Shown here one piece after another: positions 22,654 to 34,700 of a stretch of DNA of 64,000 nt; the first letter of the stretch is position 1, and each line of letters starts with the position of its first letter. The DNA comes from Lolium rigidum (Eukaryota; Streptophyta; Magnoliopsida; Poales; Poaceae), in the NCBI RefSeq assembly GCF_022539505.1, contig NC_061510.1, positions 270,949,687 through 271,013,686 of the forward strand, read 5' to 3'. The translations under genes were made by a program, and so were the position numbers. The notes beneath the pieces were generated by a model. That model searched no databases. It saw nothing but the letters and a program-made list of their open reading frames with translations, and was not told the origin of the DNA.

Positions 22654-25070
22654 TGAAAGATCGAGATGTCGCCTAGAGGGGGGGGGGGTGAATAGGCAAT
22701 TACAAACTCTTGCGGATTTGACTTGTAAGAATGCGGAATTAAACTATCGTTTAGTTTACAAGCACAAACCCTAAATATGCTAAGCTCAACTAAGTGTAAC
22801 AATAGCAACTAGAGCTAAGCAAGATAGGCACAAGATATATGTAGCACAAGTGATAGCAAGATATATGTACTTCAAGCACGATGGCTATCACAAGGAAAGA
22901 GAGCTCGGGTATAGAAATAACCGAGGCACGCGGAGACGAGGATGTATTCCCGTGTTCCCTTGCTTTGCAACAAGGTACGTCACGTTTGGAGGAGTGGAGG
23001 TCCCACGAAGGATTCCCCACGCCACGAAGGCTCACCCTATTCTCCGAACCACACCCACGAAGGATAATGGCCCTTTCCTTATGGTTAGATTTTCCTCCGC
23101 TCCGGAGATGGGAAGCTCCACAACCACTTCACAAGCTCCACGAAGGAGAAGCCCGGGCCCCTTCACAATCTTCCACGAAGAGATCACCGGGACACCAACC
23201 AAGCCAACTAGGAGGTCACCCTCCAAGAGTAACAAGCTCACGGTCTCTCACTCGAACAAATCGTGGTGGAGAGCTCAACACTATGCAATGATGCAAAGCA
23301 AGAACACCGGAGGTGTTCAAGTCCTTCACACTCAAATCCCACCAAAGCAACGAATGCTAGGATGAGATTGGAGAGGAAGAACAAGGGGGAAAGTCAACCA
23401 AAGACTCCAAGATCTAGATCCCAAGAGATTCCCCCACTTAGAGAAGAAACGGTTTGATGGAAGTGTAGATCTAGATCTCCTCTCTCAAATCCTCAAGAAT
23501 GAGCAAGAATGGTTGGAGGAATCAAAGGGGAGAGCAAGTTCTTCAAAATGGATCAATGGAGGTGACAGAATGGGAAGAACTCCTTGTCTCAAGGTGGAAG
23601 AAGGTCTATTTATAGCTATGAGCAAATAAAACCGTTGGGGGGAAAAAGACAAGAAAACTGCAGGAAAATCGGGCTGAAAAAACAGCCCAGCCGGCCAGCA
23701 GGCCGGCCGACCGGAGCCTGGGCTGGGGAGGCCGGTCAGGCGTCCGGTCGGACCGGCCCACCGACCGGGCGAGGCGGAGGCAGCAGCGCGCCGCACTGGG
23801 CAGCAAGTGGCCCAGGCCGCGCGGGCCTTCCGGCGGGGAGGCGGCCCGGAGGAGAATCCGGCTGGGCTGGGGAGGCTGCCGGGCGGGCCGGTCGTGGACA
23901 CGGCCCAAGGCCGGTCACAGGTGGGGAGGGTCCAGCCCGGCCAGGAGGCCGGTCAGACCGGGGCGGCGGCCGAGCGGGCCGGCGTGCAGCCCGGCGAACC
24001 GGTCGCCAACCGGCTGCCTCGGGTGGGCCGGCGTGCAGCCCGGCGGCCCTTCCTCCTCTTTTTCTTTTTCCTTTTATATTTTCTCTTTTTCCTTTTTCTT
24101 TAATAACTATTGCTCCCGAACTCCGATTGACATGAAACTAATTTCATTTGGAAGATAACGACAAATGCTATCCTATAAAAAGTGCAAACTCAAGAATCTG
24201 TAGAAGGGAATTTTATCATGAATATAAAAGGTAGAACCTTATATCATGAATAACCGGTAAAATTACCCAACCTCGAAAACGCCATAGAAGATGCATGCGA
24301 ACTCTGTTTTCGATGAACTTGGGCTTGTTGTAAAGCTAGCAACAAGCTCAAGAACCTCACATAGAGAAACACCAAGAAGCAATAAGTATATGCAAAGTAT
24401 GAAAGGATTGAGCTCCCTGAGACGATGTGATCAAGTTACTTAACCGAAAGCCCCTCTTAATAGTGCGGCTATCTATCCTATAATCCGGTCTCCCAACATC
24501 CACCTTGAGACCGGTAAAAGGAAAACCTAGCAAGGCCATACCTTTGCCTTGCGCATCCCGCTTGATCTTGATGATAACTCTTCAAGCTTCACTCAAGCCG
24601 GAATGCCTCACTTGATCAATGTTACTTCGTGAATACTCACAAATGCTCCCCCATACACTATGATGGGAAAGCCCCATTGATGCACATCTTCACATGTCCA
24701 TTATCATCAAATGGACGACAAGCTTCAAGCATGTGATCCACTCAAGATACTCATCTTGAACTTGCCCAACTCAACCTTGTATCTTCTCATACTCACATAA
24801 GATAGAGCATGGCTAATATTGAGTTCCACATAAGAACTTCATCTTCATTTCTTCTTCTTGATCATATCACATATATATCTTCATACCGATGATCTTGATG
24901 CCAATACACAAGGTATACCTTTATCTTTATGGCATCCATACTTGAATCCAACACATGGAGAGCAAATAGTACCTATGGAATATTCCTTCATATAAACTCA
25001 ATAAAAACATTAGTCCATAGGGGTTGTCATTAATTACCAAAACCACACATAGGGGCAATGTACCCTTACA
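22654..25070 (-). repeat. 5' LTR (2,417 bp) of the gag-only element
   Basis: Direct repeat of 14501-16954 with the same ends. It lacks the two small duplications in the GC-rich block (here about 23690-24050). The run TCTATTTATAGCTA near 23605 is shared by both LTRs. Confidence 0.85.
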
Positions 25071-25220
25071 GAAACTCCCAAAACTCGTATCTCCAGAGAA
25101 GGAACCAAATGGAAAAAAGTGCTTCTTTGTTACCATAATGCCAGCCCAGAAATGAGAATTCCCGGTTTCCAAATAACCTAAGAGATCGTCTTTGAGCCTA
25201 CATACTTTTTTCACAGAATT

Positions 25221-25527
25221 TGTTGATATATGTCATCCTCCGTTAATAACCTTAAAAGAAAACTAGGTGCTCATCGTCCCTGTTATAAGAATATTTGTTT
25301 AAAGCACACGACCTAGCTACCGAGACACTTTATTTGCTTCCCTCGAATATATTGAAAAAAAGCTAAACCAATGGTCAATGATAAATCGACACAATCAACA
25401 TAAATAGCCGCTAGTTCGGTGAGCCAAACTTCAGCACTACATGTATCAATGATCTCCGTGGGTTTGATCCAGCAACTCTATTACATTGCAGCCTATACTA
25501 TTTGCGAGAGCCAGACCATTCTTCTTA
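25221..25527. other. Gene-free stretch
   Basis: Nothing recognised. It could include more of the decayed 5' part of the interrupted LINE. Confidence 0.3.
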
Positions 25528-27237
25528 GAGCATCCCGGTGCCCCTCAAATAGGCGCCAGTAGGAGCATCGGTACCGTATGGGGACGCCAACAATGCATTC
25601 TCTGTTTGGGGAAGCTGCTCTCACACCGGCGTCTCCAAACCGGCGGTCCTTATAGATTCAGAAAGTTAAAATCAAATTTTGAAAACAATATTCATACGAA
25701 GTTCGAACGAAATTTGTACAAATTTAACGCGAATTTAAGCTAAAAAACTAAAAATAGCGGCGCTGAGAGTCGAAGGCGCTGAAGTCCAGATCGTCGCCGT
25801 CGTCGCTGGATGCCCCGAGGGACCAGCTGCTGTCCTCGTTGGCCTTCTCCTCCTTTGACGTAGGCAGCTCGGAAGGCCAGGTCGACGAAGTTGGCGCCGT
25901 GGTCCCTGGCGGACCACACCGCCGCCTGCCGCGGGTCGATCGCGATATGCCGGTAGTCTTCGTCGACGGAGCGGCCGTCGATGAAGTTCGTGCCGGGGAA
26001 CTCCCCCTCATTGTCGTCGCCACGGGGCCGCTTGTGCATCGTCCTCGTTCTCCCACCATTTCTTCTTCGCCGACGGAAACGGTGGCGAGGCCGCGGCGTC
26101 TTCCTCCCCTGAGGCGGCGGCGGTGGCCCGACCCCATCGTCCGATGGGCCGGAGAAGAGGACGCGCGCCTCGACCCCATCGCGGATGACGATGCCTCCAG
26201 AAGGAGGCGCGGGCGCGGACGAGCGCGTGCTGGCGACGGCCGATGAAGATCCGGTGCGAGCCTCCGAACGCCGCGGTCCTCTCCGGTGGCCTCTGCAGAG
26301 CCGGCGCCATGCACACCGTCTGCGGGAAGTGCAGTGGGTCGCGCAGCGGGTCGTCGCGGACGCGCTGGCGGTAGCCGTACTGGCGCAGCGTCGTGTCGAT
26401 GTCGCGGCCGTACCACCAGTCATGGCGGCCAACTTTTTTGAAGCGCCCGCGCGAGTAGTCGTCCGCCCGCGCGACCTCGACGACGCGCTCATCTTCAAAA
26501 CGCCAGGTCGGGCTATCGATGTCGTTGTCCGACAAGCTTCTTTCCGCCGGTGTCATCCCGTTCCGTAGTTCCCTCGCGAGGGCTCGCGTCTGTAGTCCTG
26601 CCGCCGGCGACGGTGGCACGGCGTAGCCGGAGTTGGAGACGTGCCAGCTGTGTGGTAGTTTGTGCTGCACTGGCACGGGGATGCGGTGCCAGTACAGTAG
26701 ATCGGCCTCCTCGGGCTGAGCTGCAACGAGTGCAGCCCGCCGCCGCCGGCCTCGTCGTTGTGTGCCATCGTCGCCGCTTGAGTGCGTGGGAGGTTTGCGC
26801 GGCGGTTGGACGGCGGCGGCTAGGGTTGGATGGCGGGGAACAGAGAGAAGCGCACGCCGGTGTGGTTTTAAGGGAGGTGGTTGTCGCGCATTGAAGGCGC
26901 GTGGGTAAGATAGGTGGACGTCGCGTGGCTAGTCGCCGCCCTCGTCACCGCTTGGGTTTCCGCGCGGGAGGCCATTAACGCCGACGACCAACCTCCCTGC
27001 ATGGTTTCCAATGCGAACCACCGCATCCTCTTGCTGACAAGGCGCTCCCACCCGTGAAAACCGTTGTGCCGCGAGGATTCGCGCCTTTCACCAAGGGGTC
27101 GACACGGGTTGCCGGCGATTCTATTGGGCTCGAAAACTAGCCGGCGCCGTTTGGGACGCACCGGTGCGTGCCCAAAAACCACGCCGACCCCCAAAGCGCT
27201 ATTGGGACCGCTATGAGAGACGCCGGTGGAGATGCTC
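25528..27237 (-). mobile_element. Harbinger-type DNA element, 1.7 kb, non-autonomous
   Basis: The ends are GAGCATCCCGGTGCCCCTC and, reverse-complemented, GAGCATCTCCACCGGCGTC. TTA is duplicated at 25525-25527 and 27238-27240. The TIRs and the TTA duplication fit PIF/Harbinger. The GC-rich interior has overlapping minus-strand frames; the most protein-like one (26008-26768) is described separately. No transposase is present. Confidence 0.7.
26008..26768 (-). pseudogene. Unrecognised minus-strand ORF remnant in the Harbinger-type element
   Basis: I do not recognise this protein. It begins MAHNDEAGGGGLHSLQLSPR and, after a likely frameshift near 26680, continues with HSWHVSNSGYAVPPSP ... MTPAERSLSDNDIDSPTWRF and RHDWWYGRDIDTTLRQYG. 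The mix of Trp/Tyr residues looks like real protein rather than a shadow frame, but no domain can be named. It ends in a low-complexity basic region. It may be an element-encoded protein or a captured host fragment. Confidence 0.35.
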
Positions 27238-27307
27238 TTAACTTCTGCTTTCCGCATTGTAGCCTATGCAGTACATAGTAGAATTCTGCGAGTAGCCGCA
27301 GCAAAAC

Positions 27308-27720
27308 GGACAGGGATTTGGTACATATGGACTCCTTCACTTTTAGCTTTTTGAAAAGTTTAAAACCTCACATTTTTATGTTTTAAAAAATTATGTTGTT
27401 AAACATGTAGATATATATGTTTATCAGAAGTGTATGCAAAAAATGTCCCGATAAAAAACTTTAAATATTAGGAAATACAAAAAAACAATTTCTGACAAAG
27501 GGATACACTATTGTAATATTATTTTATTATAATTTACTGTCAGAAATTTATCTTTTTTATCTTGTTTAAAATACAAAGTATTTTTAACGGGACATTTTTT
27601 TGCGTACATCCTACCCGTATATATCTATCTATGTATTTAACCGTCATAATTTTGTGAAACTTAGAAACGTGAGATTTTAAAATTTTAAAAAAATCTGAAA
27701 ATGAGTGTCAATGGCACTTT
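27308..27720. mobile_element. Hairpin (foldback) MITE flanked by 12-bp direct repeats
   Basis: This 413-bp AT-rich block is largely an inverted repeat of itself. Examples are GTATGCAAAAAATGTCCCG against CGGGACATTTTTTTGCGTAC, and AAAGTTTAAAACCTCAC against GTGAGATTTTAAAATTTT. It is flanked on both sides by CCGCAGCAAAAC (27296-27307 and 27721-27732). Duplications of 8-12 bp point toward a Mutator-type MITE, but the superfamily is not certain. Confidence 0.65.
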
Positions 27721-27732
27721 CCGCAGCAAAAC

Positions 27733-28106
27733 CACCTTAAATTTCAAAACCCACTTGTATACGTACAATATGTGCATATTCTACACGGATCCTGTAAGAT
27801 AGGTATGTCATCCATATGAGGGCCACATGTCAGCGTCACATCCTCGTCCTGGTTTTGTACGACGGTGGTACATCAGAGTAAATGTCATGCAAACGGTAAG
27901 GACATCTTTCGCACGCGACCCAAACAGCCACATAAATGATGTGTCTAGTGTGCCTCGTGCTTGACCCATTCGGTCCGATGTTGAGTCAATTACATAGAAT
28001 TTTTTTAAATTGTATATATATTTGGAGACAAATCTGCTTGAAGCAAATTGTACAATAAACTATAATTCATTAAAATATGGTAATATGGTAGAAGACTACA
28101 TCGTCT
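27733..28106. other. Gene-free stretch
   Basis: No coding frame, repeat or RNA gene recognised. Confidence 0.3.
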
Positions 28107-28628
28107 TCATCTTGCCCTCTCCCACTCATCCTCGTCGAAGAGGTATTGGCAGCGGCACATGGTCTCTTCAAAGATCTTGACGGTGAGCATGATGTAGATA
28201 TTGTATTTGAAGACGACGAAGCGTCTGACTTCAATGACGTTCGCGCGGGCGAAGTGCCTCCAGCCGTTGTGGAGGAACGTCTGCCCTTGCTAGTCGAACA
28301 ACACCTCCACGAACCATAGGGCGTCGATGGATACACACATTACAACGTCATGGGGCTCTTGTCCATCGACGATCGACGCGAACCTCTGAGGTAGACGTAG
28401 CCTGTCCCAATCCTTGCCCACGTGGATGGTGACGCCGAACTAGAAACCGGAGAGGTCGATGGCGATGGGCTCAGGCGACGATGGTGGGGATGGCGGTGGT
28501 GACGGAGATGGTGGTGGCTGACTCTGGCCTCTCCCACCACGTCTTCCTCGACGACCTCGGCCTCGGCCATGCCAAGGGCCTGGTGGCCGTCCTAGACGCC
28601 CTCCTCTCGAACCTATGCCGCTAGCCAT
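28107..28628 (-). pseudogene. Single-B3-domain gene with two in-frame TAG stops
   Basis: Minus-strand frame from ATG 28628 to TGA 28107-28109. It has an Arg/Gly-rich start (GRGRGRRGRRGGRGQ), a Pro/Ser linker, then a B3 domain: HVGKDWDRLRLPQRFA (strand 1 and the LP..FA motif), WFVEVLF, FLHNGWRHFARA (the GW..FA motif) and FVVFKYN ... LTVKIF. It ends in an acidic FDEDE. TAG stops fall before FGVTIHV (near 28443) and after VEVLFD (near 28297); otherwise the frame is unbroken. With this length it was probably a one-exon protein of about 173 residues. It differs from the REM-like genes in this window and from the gene at 44765, so it is not a local tandem copy. Confidence 0.7.
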
Positions 28629-30699
28629 GGCTGCGGTGATGCATATAGTGGTGGGGAATCAAAACAGATGAAGATGTAGAAGAAAATAGCCGCCAATGGC
28701 ATGCTTAGAAAGACCAAAGCATTAGAGCATCTCCAGCCGTCTCCCCGATGAGGCCCCCAGGACGCCTTTTTTTTTCATCCGGACGGACGAAAACGGCCCA
28801 GCCGCGCCCCCGGCTCCTCCTTTTCCCCCGGATTTGGCCTTTCATCCATCCGGGGAGCCCAGGCCATCCCCGGCTTCCCGAGGCCCGGTCGGGGACTCCA
28901 GACGAAACAAAAGCGCGCGAAACATCAAGCGGGCCCACGTTGTCAGCGACAGAACTGGTTGTTCCCTCCTTTAATTTCGTTTCCCTCCAAAATGCGCCGC
29001 ATAGAACCATTTTCCCCGCCGAATTTCGGAGGAGCTACCGCCATTCTCCCCCACAGTTGCAGCTCCTCCTCTTCCCCTCCACCACCATGCCGCTGAAGAA
29101 GCTCGCAGCCGATGACGCGCTGAAGGCGAGGAAGCCGGGACTGCCAAAACAGAGGCCGCTGGGCATGACAAACGTGGAGTGGGCGGCGGATGTGGAGCGG
29201 TGGCGGAACGAAACTCGCGGCAGGGCGGAGAGGGAGAAGAAGTGTAACGCGAAGAGGGTGGCAGCAGCGGACGAACAAGCGAGGCTGATCTCCATTAACT
29301 TCGGCAGCCGCGGGCCATGGCCAACCCAAGGTATGATCGGCTCTCCTTCCACCTTCTCGTCGGCGTCGCTGGCCACGGCCATGTTCCAGGATACCTACGC
29401 CGCCGGCATGACGGGGTTTATGCCGTCACCACCGGCGTACGACAGTGTGATGTACGAGTGCATCTCGCCTGCCATGCGACGTGGGCCGCTCTCCTTCTTC
29501 AACCCCGGGATGCCGCTGCCGAATGAGCCTGTGATGCACGAGATGATCACGTCGGGCTCCATGGCCACCGTATCGAGCCCGGTATTCTTCACACAAGAGG
29601 AGGCAAGGGCGACGGAAGCCGTCACGTCGCGGGACGGCGTGAACCTCGACTAGGACGATCAGATCGACGGTACGCAAGACGTCGCCGTAGAAGATGAACA
29701 GACCTACGTCGACGAAGAGGAAGAGCCCTCGCCTGAATCCATGGGGGCGCCATCCAAGGGGAAGAAGAAAAGGAAGAAGAACTCGCCGCCAGTCGAGCCG
29801 CGGATCAAATGGACGGGCAAAGAAGAGGAGTGCCTCGACGAAGATTGGAAGACCGTTTCCATGAACGGAATCACCGGCACGAATCAGAACTTCGATACGT
29901 ACTGGCAGCGCGTCAAGGTGGCGTTTGACGAGCGAAAACTCGTCGATTCATACTTCAACAACATGGTGATGGTACGCGACGACAAAGCAATGGGAGCCCA
30001 TTGGGGGATCATTCAGGCGGCGTGCAGCAAGTGGCACGACCTGCAGGAGGAGACCAATAGTCGCCCGGTGAGCGGCGAGGACTTTGAAGCCAAGGTATGC
30101 TCACTCGCCGTGGCTCCTCCTTCGACTCTACATCACCTGATGTTTAATCTTGAATCGTCGGCCTGTTTTTTGCAGATGCGGCGGGCGCTCGACATGTACG
30201 CGGACGACAACGACGGCCAGATGTTCAAGTACCTCAACATGTTCGCCCGCATCGAGGAGTGCGATAACTGGAAGGAGGTGCGCAAGAATCTCGCCAAGGG
30301 CGAGCAGTACAACCCGACGTTCCAGCCCCAGCCTCGTCGGCGGGCCGGCCCGAGCTCGACCAGAAGAAGTTGAAAGAGCAGATGATGAGGACATCCCTAC
30401 CACATTACTACCTCCGTCATTGCAAGATGAAGATGAAGCTGATGTGAAGCTCAAGTCCAATGAAGTTAGGATTGGACCTATTACAAGGGCTCGTGCGAAG
30501 CTACTTAAACAACAGGTGAACTTGTTCCTAAACGATACTTTGATTGATGAGAACTTTATACTGCCTAAATCATGTTACTTATGTATGATCAGGTATGAAA
30601 AGGAGACAAGCATCGCACGAGGAGAAGAGGAGCAGCTGGACGTGAAGATGGACATGGAACTGGACATGAAGACACCCCATCACTACTAGGGAAAGGCTT

Positions 30700-31090
30700 A
30701 TAGCCGCACTCCTTACCGCCGGCAAATACGAGCTGAAGATGCCGGCGGTAATACCTTCCAGGGGGGCTAACAGTACCGCCGGCGAATAGGTAGGACGGCG
30801 CCGGGGGTAGCTCCTTTACCGCCGGCGAAAATAAAATCGAGGCGCCGGGGGTGCAATGGGCCCCGGGGTCCCAATTGGGCCTAGCCTTACCGCCGGCGTC
30901 TTCGGGCCGAAGCGCCAGGGATAGTGGGCTCTACCGCCGGCGAACGCGCGCAGAGATGCCGGCGGTATAGCCAAGCCAGGGTGGGCCACCTGGCCTTAAG
31001 TTACCGCCGGCGTTTTGGCCGGCGGATGCCGGCGGTAACGTGCCCTACCGCTGGCATTTTATGTTATAGGCGCCGGCGGTAACCCGGGCA
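30700..31090. repeat. Left subterminal repeats of the CACTA element
   Basis: About a dozen copies, in both orientations, of TACCGCCGGCG / GCCGGCGGTA with variants such as GGCGCCGGGGGTA. In En/Spm such arrays are the binding sites of the element's DNA-binding protein. Confidence 0.85.
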
Positions 31091-31548
31091 TGTCCATTTA
31101 GGACGACCAGCCACCTACCACCACCCACACACACTCATATGTGATGGCAAATCAACCCAAGCACTAGTTAGCTCATTCCCCCACCCATTTTAGCTATTTC
31201 AACCACTAAAATATGATGTATTTGAGCAAATCATGCACTACCTAGCCCCTCTTGCATGATTTGCATAATCTAGATCTAGATCTATCTCCTCCCACCACCT
31301 TTTGCACTAGATCTAGCTAGATCTCTCCATTTCTTAGATCTCTAGATCTCTCAAGCATTAAAGTCGACGTGTGGCGTCTCTCCGGTGCTTTTGGACGTCG
31401 CGTCAACTAATAGGTACATAACTAAATGAGTGGAATGTTCATGTGTTGGCGAAAATTCGCGGTTATATCACTAGTACTAGTGGTGGCAAAAGGCGCGGTT
31501 CCATATATGTAAATGCATTGTTTTGCATTTGTTTACGTGTGCAGGAAC

Positions 31549-31656
31549 ATTGAGTTGCCAATGTTTTGCCGGAATGTTGATTAACTTCCGTTCCGGCGAA
31601 TTTTGGAACTCCAGCATGACAATATTTAGCAAAGGTCATGCCGAATTTTTTCCGTG
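31549..31656 (+). repeat. CACTA leader-like repeat, copy 1
   Basis: This segment (GCCAATGTTTTGCCGGAATG ... GCAAAGGTCATGCCGAATTTT) recurs at 37066-37161. Each copy follows a splice-acceptor-like TGTGCAG or TCTGCAG and lies upstream of one of the element's two main genes. It may be a shared 5' leader exon. The segment also contains an imperfect inverted pair (TTCCGGCGAA). Confidence 0.55.
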
Positions 31657-31789
31657 AAAACCGAGACGGCGGTGTAATCAATTATCTTGTCTTGTAGGCG
31701 GCGATGGTCATCGCGATGAGGGAAAGCGTCGTGGATAGATACGTGGAACGCGCGACGGCCGACATGTATCGAAAAAGCGAAAGGATATA

Positions 31790-34700
31790 ATGTGTCCTTG
31801 TCGAAGATGCAAGCTAGGATCGTTGTTTGACCCCTTCTCGTGCATAGTGAATCAACACCTGCTCGGGTATAGTTTCATGGAGGGGCATACTCGGTGGATG
31901 AGTGATGATGGAGATGATGATATCGATGGTGATGGAGATGATGATGGTGGAGATGATGATAACGAAGGTGATGGAGAGGATGCCCCACACGACAATGGAG
32001 ACGAGGTTGAAGAGGATGGCGCACACGTTGATGGTGATCAAGAAGGCCGGGAAGAGCATGCGGCCGACAAGGACATGAGTAGAAATACCCCGCTAACCGC
32101 GGCCGTGCAGGACCGTCATGTTCAAGAACTTCTTCTCAGCAACACATCGACCGACCCCAAAATCGCTGGTAGACGGAAGGCTAAGCTAGATCAACTCGAG
32201 GTAGACTCGAGAACTCCGTTGTACGATGCAGCTCGTGGGACGGAGGAGAGCCGTCCGAGATACGCTCTCGATATTATGGAGATGAAGGCAAAGCACAAAT
32301 GGACGGACACAAGCGTGGACGAACTCTTCGGATACTTGAAGATCCACTTTCCTAAAGATAACACGTGTGCCGGTAGCCTACAGGAGGCCAAGAAAATCGT
32401 GTGCCCTCTCGATTTACCGCACTAGAAATACCACGCATGCATCAGTGACTGCGTAATATATCGGAACGAGCATGCCAATCTCGATACATGCCCACAAGTG
32501 TGGCGAATCTCGATACAAGAGAGGGACAAAAAAATCTCCTCGAAAAGTTGTGTGGTACTTCCCGCTCACGCCCCGTCTGCAGCGGTACTTCGTGGACCCC
32601 AAGGAAGCAAAGCTCATGCGCTGGCACGCGGAAAGAAAGGAGGCGGTGATGCGTGATGTAGAACGGGTTGAAAACCTAGTGCTAACACACCCTTCGGATG
32701 CAAACCAGTGGAAAACATTAGACGATGAGTATTACGAAGAATTCGGGAAAGAACCAAGGAACATCAGGTTGGGTGCGAGCACCGACGGACTCAATCCGTT
32801 TGGGAACCAAAGCAGCAAGCACAGCACCTGGCCCGTGTTTGTATGGATGTACAACCTCCCTCCATGGCTATGCCTCGAAGAAGAAGTACATACACATGAG
32901 TATGCTAATCCAAGGGCCGACGCAGCCAGGGAGCGATATCAACCTGTATCCGGAGCTATTGAAGGAGGAGCTAGTCACTCTGTGGGAGGAAGGGACGAAA
33001 CTTGGGACGCCTACGGACAAGAAACTTTCCGTATGAAAGCCGCACTCGTTGACGACGGTGCAGGACTATCTTGGATACGGATATATCGCGTGCCAGGTGT
33101 GCCACGTACACAAGGCATGTGTGAGGTGCATGGAAAAGACGCCATTTTTACAGCTGGGTAAGGATCCCGGGTCTTCAAAAACCGTCTACATGAGGCATCG
33201 AATGTGGCTTCCCAAGAATGACCCGTGGAGGAAGCGTGGAGACCTGTTCAATGGGAAGGATGAGGTCGAGGGACCTCCACCTAGGCGAAGCGGCGAAGAG
33301 ATAGATACTCTGTTGAAAAACTGGAAAGACTGCCCTCCGGCGGGTAAGATAAAGATCCAGAAGCGGAAGAAAGGAGACAAGAGAAAGAAAAATAAAAAGG
33401 AACCCGGGCCGCTCTTGGGGGTATGGAAAAGGAGGTCCGTGTTTTGGGACTTGCCGTCATCGGAAGATCCTCGGTACGCCTCATAGCCTTGATGTCATGC
33501 ATATCACGAAGAACGTGTGCGAGAGCTTGCTTGGCACTGTGCTCAACATGCCGGAGAGGACCAAAGACGGGTCGAAAGCAAGACACGACCTGATGGCCCT
33601 TGATATCAGAAAAGAGCTTCATTTCGCCCAGGTTGACCAGGAAACCGAGGAGGAGGAGACGGATGGTCGCAAACGCAAAAGGGTGGCCAAGCAGCGCGAA
33701 ACTCCTCGCCCCTCCTGCTTCACTCTAAATCCCGATGAGCTCGAACAATTCTTCAAGTGCCTACTAGAAGTCAAATTTCCCCTAGGCTACGCGGGGCTGA
33801 TACGCGGATGGCTGGACCCGACGAAAAAATCTTCGGCGGGATGAAGTCTCATGACTGTCATGTCATGATGACGCGGATACTTCCGGTTGCTATCCGAGGG
33901 ATAATGGAACCGCACGTTCGTGCGACGCCGACCGACCTGTGTAACGTCTTCGACGTCATCACTCGATAGTCGATAACCGTCAAGAAACTCGGGAGGCTGC
34001 AGGAAGAGATCGTCACCATCCTATGCGAGATGGAGATGTACTTCCCGCCCGCATTCTTTGACATCATGGTCCATCTGCTGGTGCATATAGTGGACGATAT
34101 CGAGGATCTCGGGCCCGCGTTCCTTCACAACATGATGGCGTTAGAAAGAATGAACGGCTTCATCAAAGGATATGTTCGTAACAGGGCACATCCGGATGGA
34201 AGCATCGTCCGAGGCTTTCTCACCGAGGAGTGCATCTCTTTCTGCAAGAATTATTTAAACGAGGACGACCCACGTCCGGTTGGATTGCCCGCCAACAAGC
34301 ACCTCGGCAGATTCGAGGGAGTAGGCCACAACGCTGGCAGGAGGGAACTCGACGCCGATCAAGATGATAGGAGAACAGACTTTAACAGGGCCCACTTAGT
34401 AGCACTACAGCACATGAACGAGGTAGAGCCTTGGGTGGATCAGCACATAAACATGATCAAGAGCAGGGCTGACAAGCCGATGACGGAACAAGAGGTATTT
34501 AGAGCGCACAACTCCTCTTTCGCGAGCTGGTTCAAAGACCAGATTGATGCCAATCCCCTACCAATGGCAAGCGACGTAGACAAAATGATATTGGCCTTGT
34601 CTTATGGGCCCGCCGCCAACCTCATGACTTATCAGAAATACGACATCAACGGTTACACATTCTCCACAGAGGAGAGAGACAAAAAAAGCGACTATCAGAA

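Larger units (their letters stand above)
14501..25070 (-). mobile_element. Copia-like LTR retrotransposon, gag-only, complete with 5-bp TSD
   Basis: The 10,570-bp element lies between two direct repeats (14501-16954 and 22654-25070), with GAAAC on each side (14496-14500 and 25071-25075). The primer site sits just inside the right LTR and the purine tract just inside the left one, so it reads on the minus strand. The only coding region is a gag with two zinc knuckles. No protease, integrase or reverse transcriptase motif is visible in the 3.4 kb between gag and the 3' LTR. This fits a non-autonomous 'TR-GAG' type element. By eye the LTRs differ at about 1% of positions plus a few indels, so the insertion is recent. 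It is inserted in the LINE. Confidence 0.85.
13200..25220 (-). mobile_element. 5'-truncated LINE, split by a MITE and an LTR retrotransposon
   Basis: LINE 3'-end pieces lie at about 13200-14105, 14420-14500 and 25071-25220, all minus strand and in order when the two inserts are removed. The pieces encode the end of a non-LTR reverse transcriptase (see separate entry). Its 3' end is marked by TTTATTTTTTCGATAAAAGG near 13220, an A-rich tail on the minus strand. Both outer borders are approximate because I could not find the target duplication. The remaining LINE sequence is only about 1.1 kb. Confidence 0.65.

Noticed and set aside
31900..32050. GATGATGGAGATGATGATATC-type triplet repeat as a possible microsatellite locus of interest
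   Set aside because: It simply encodes the acidic linker of the CACTA transposase.
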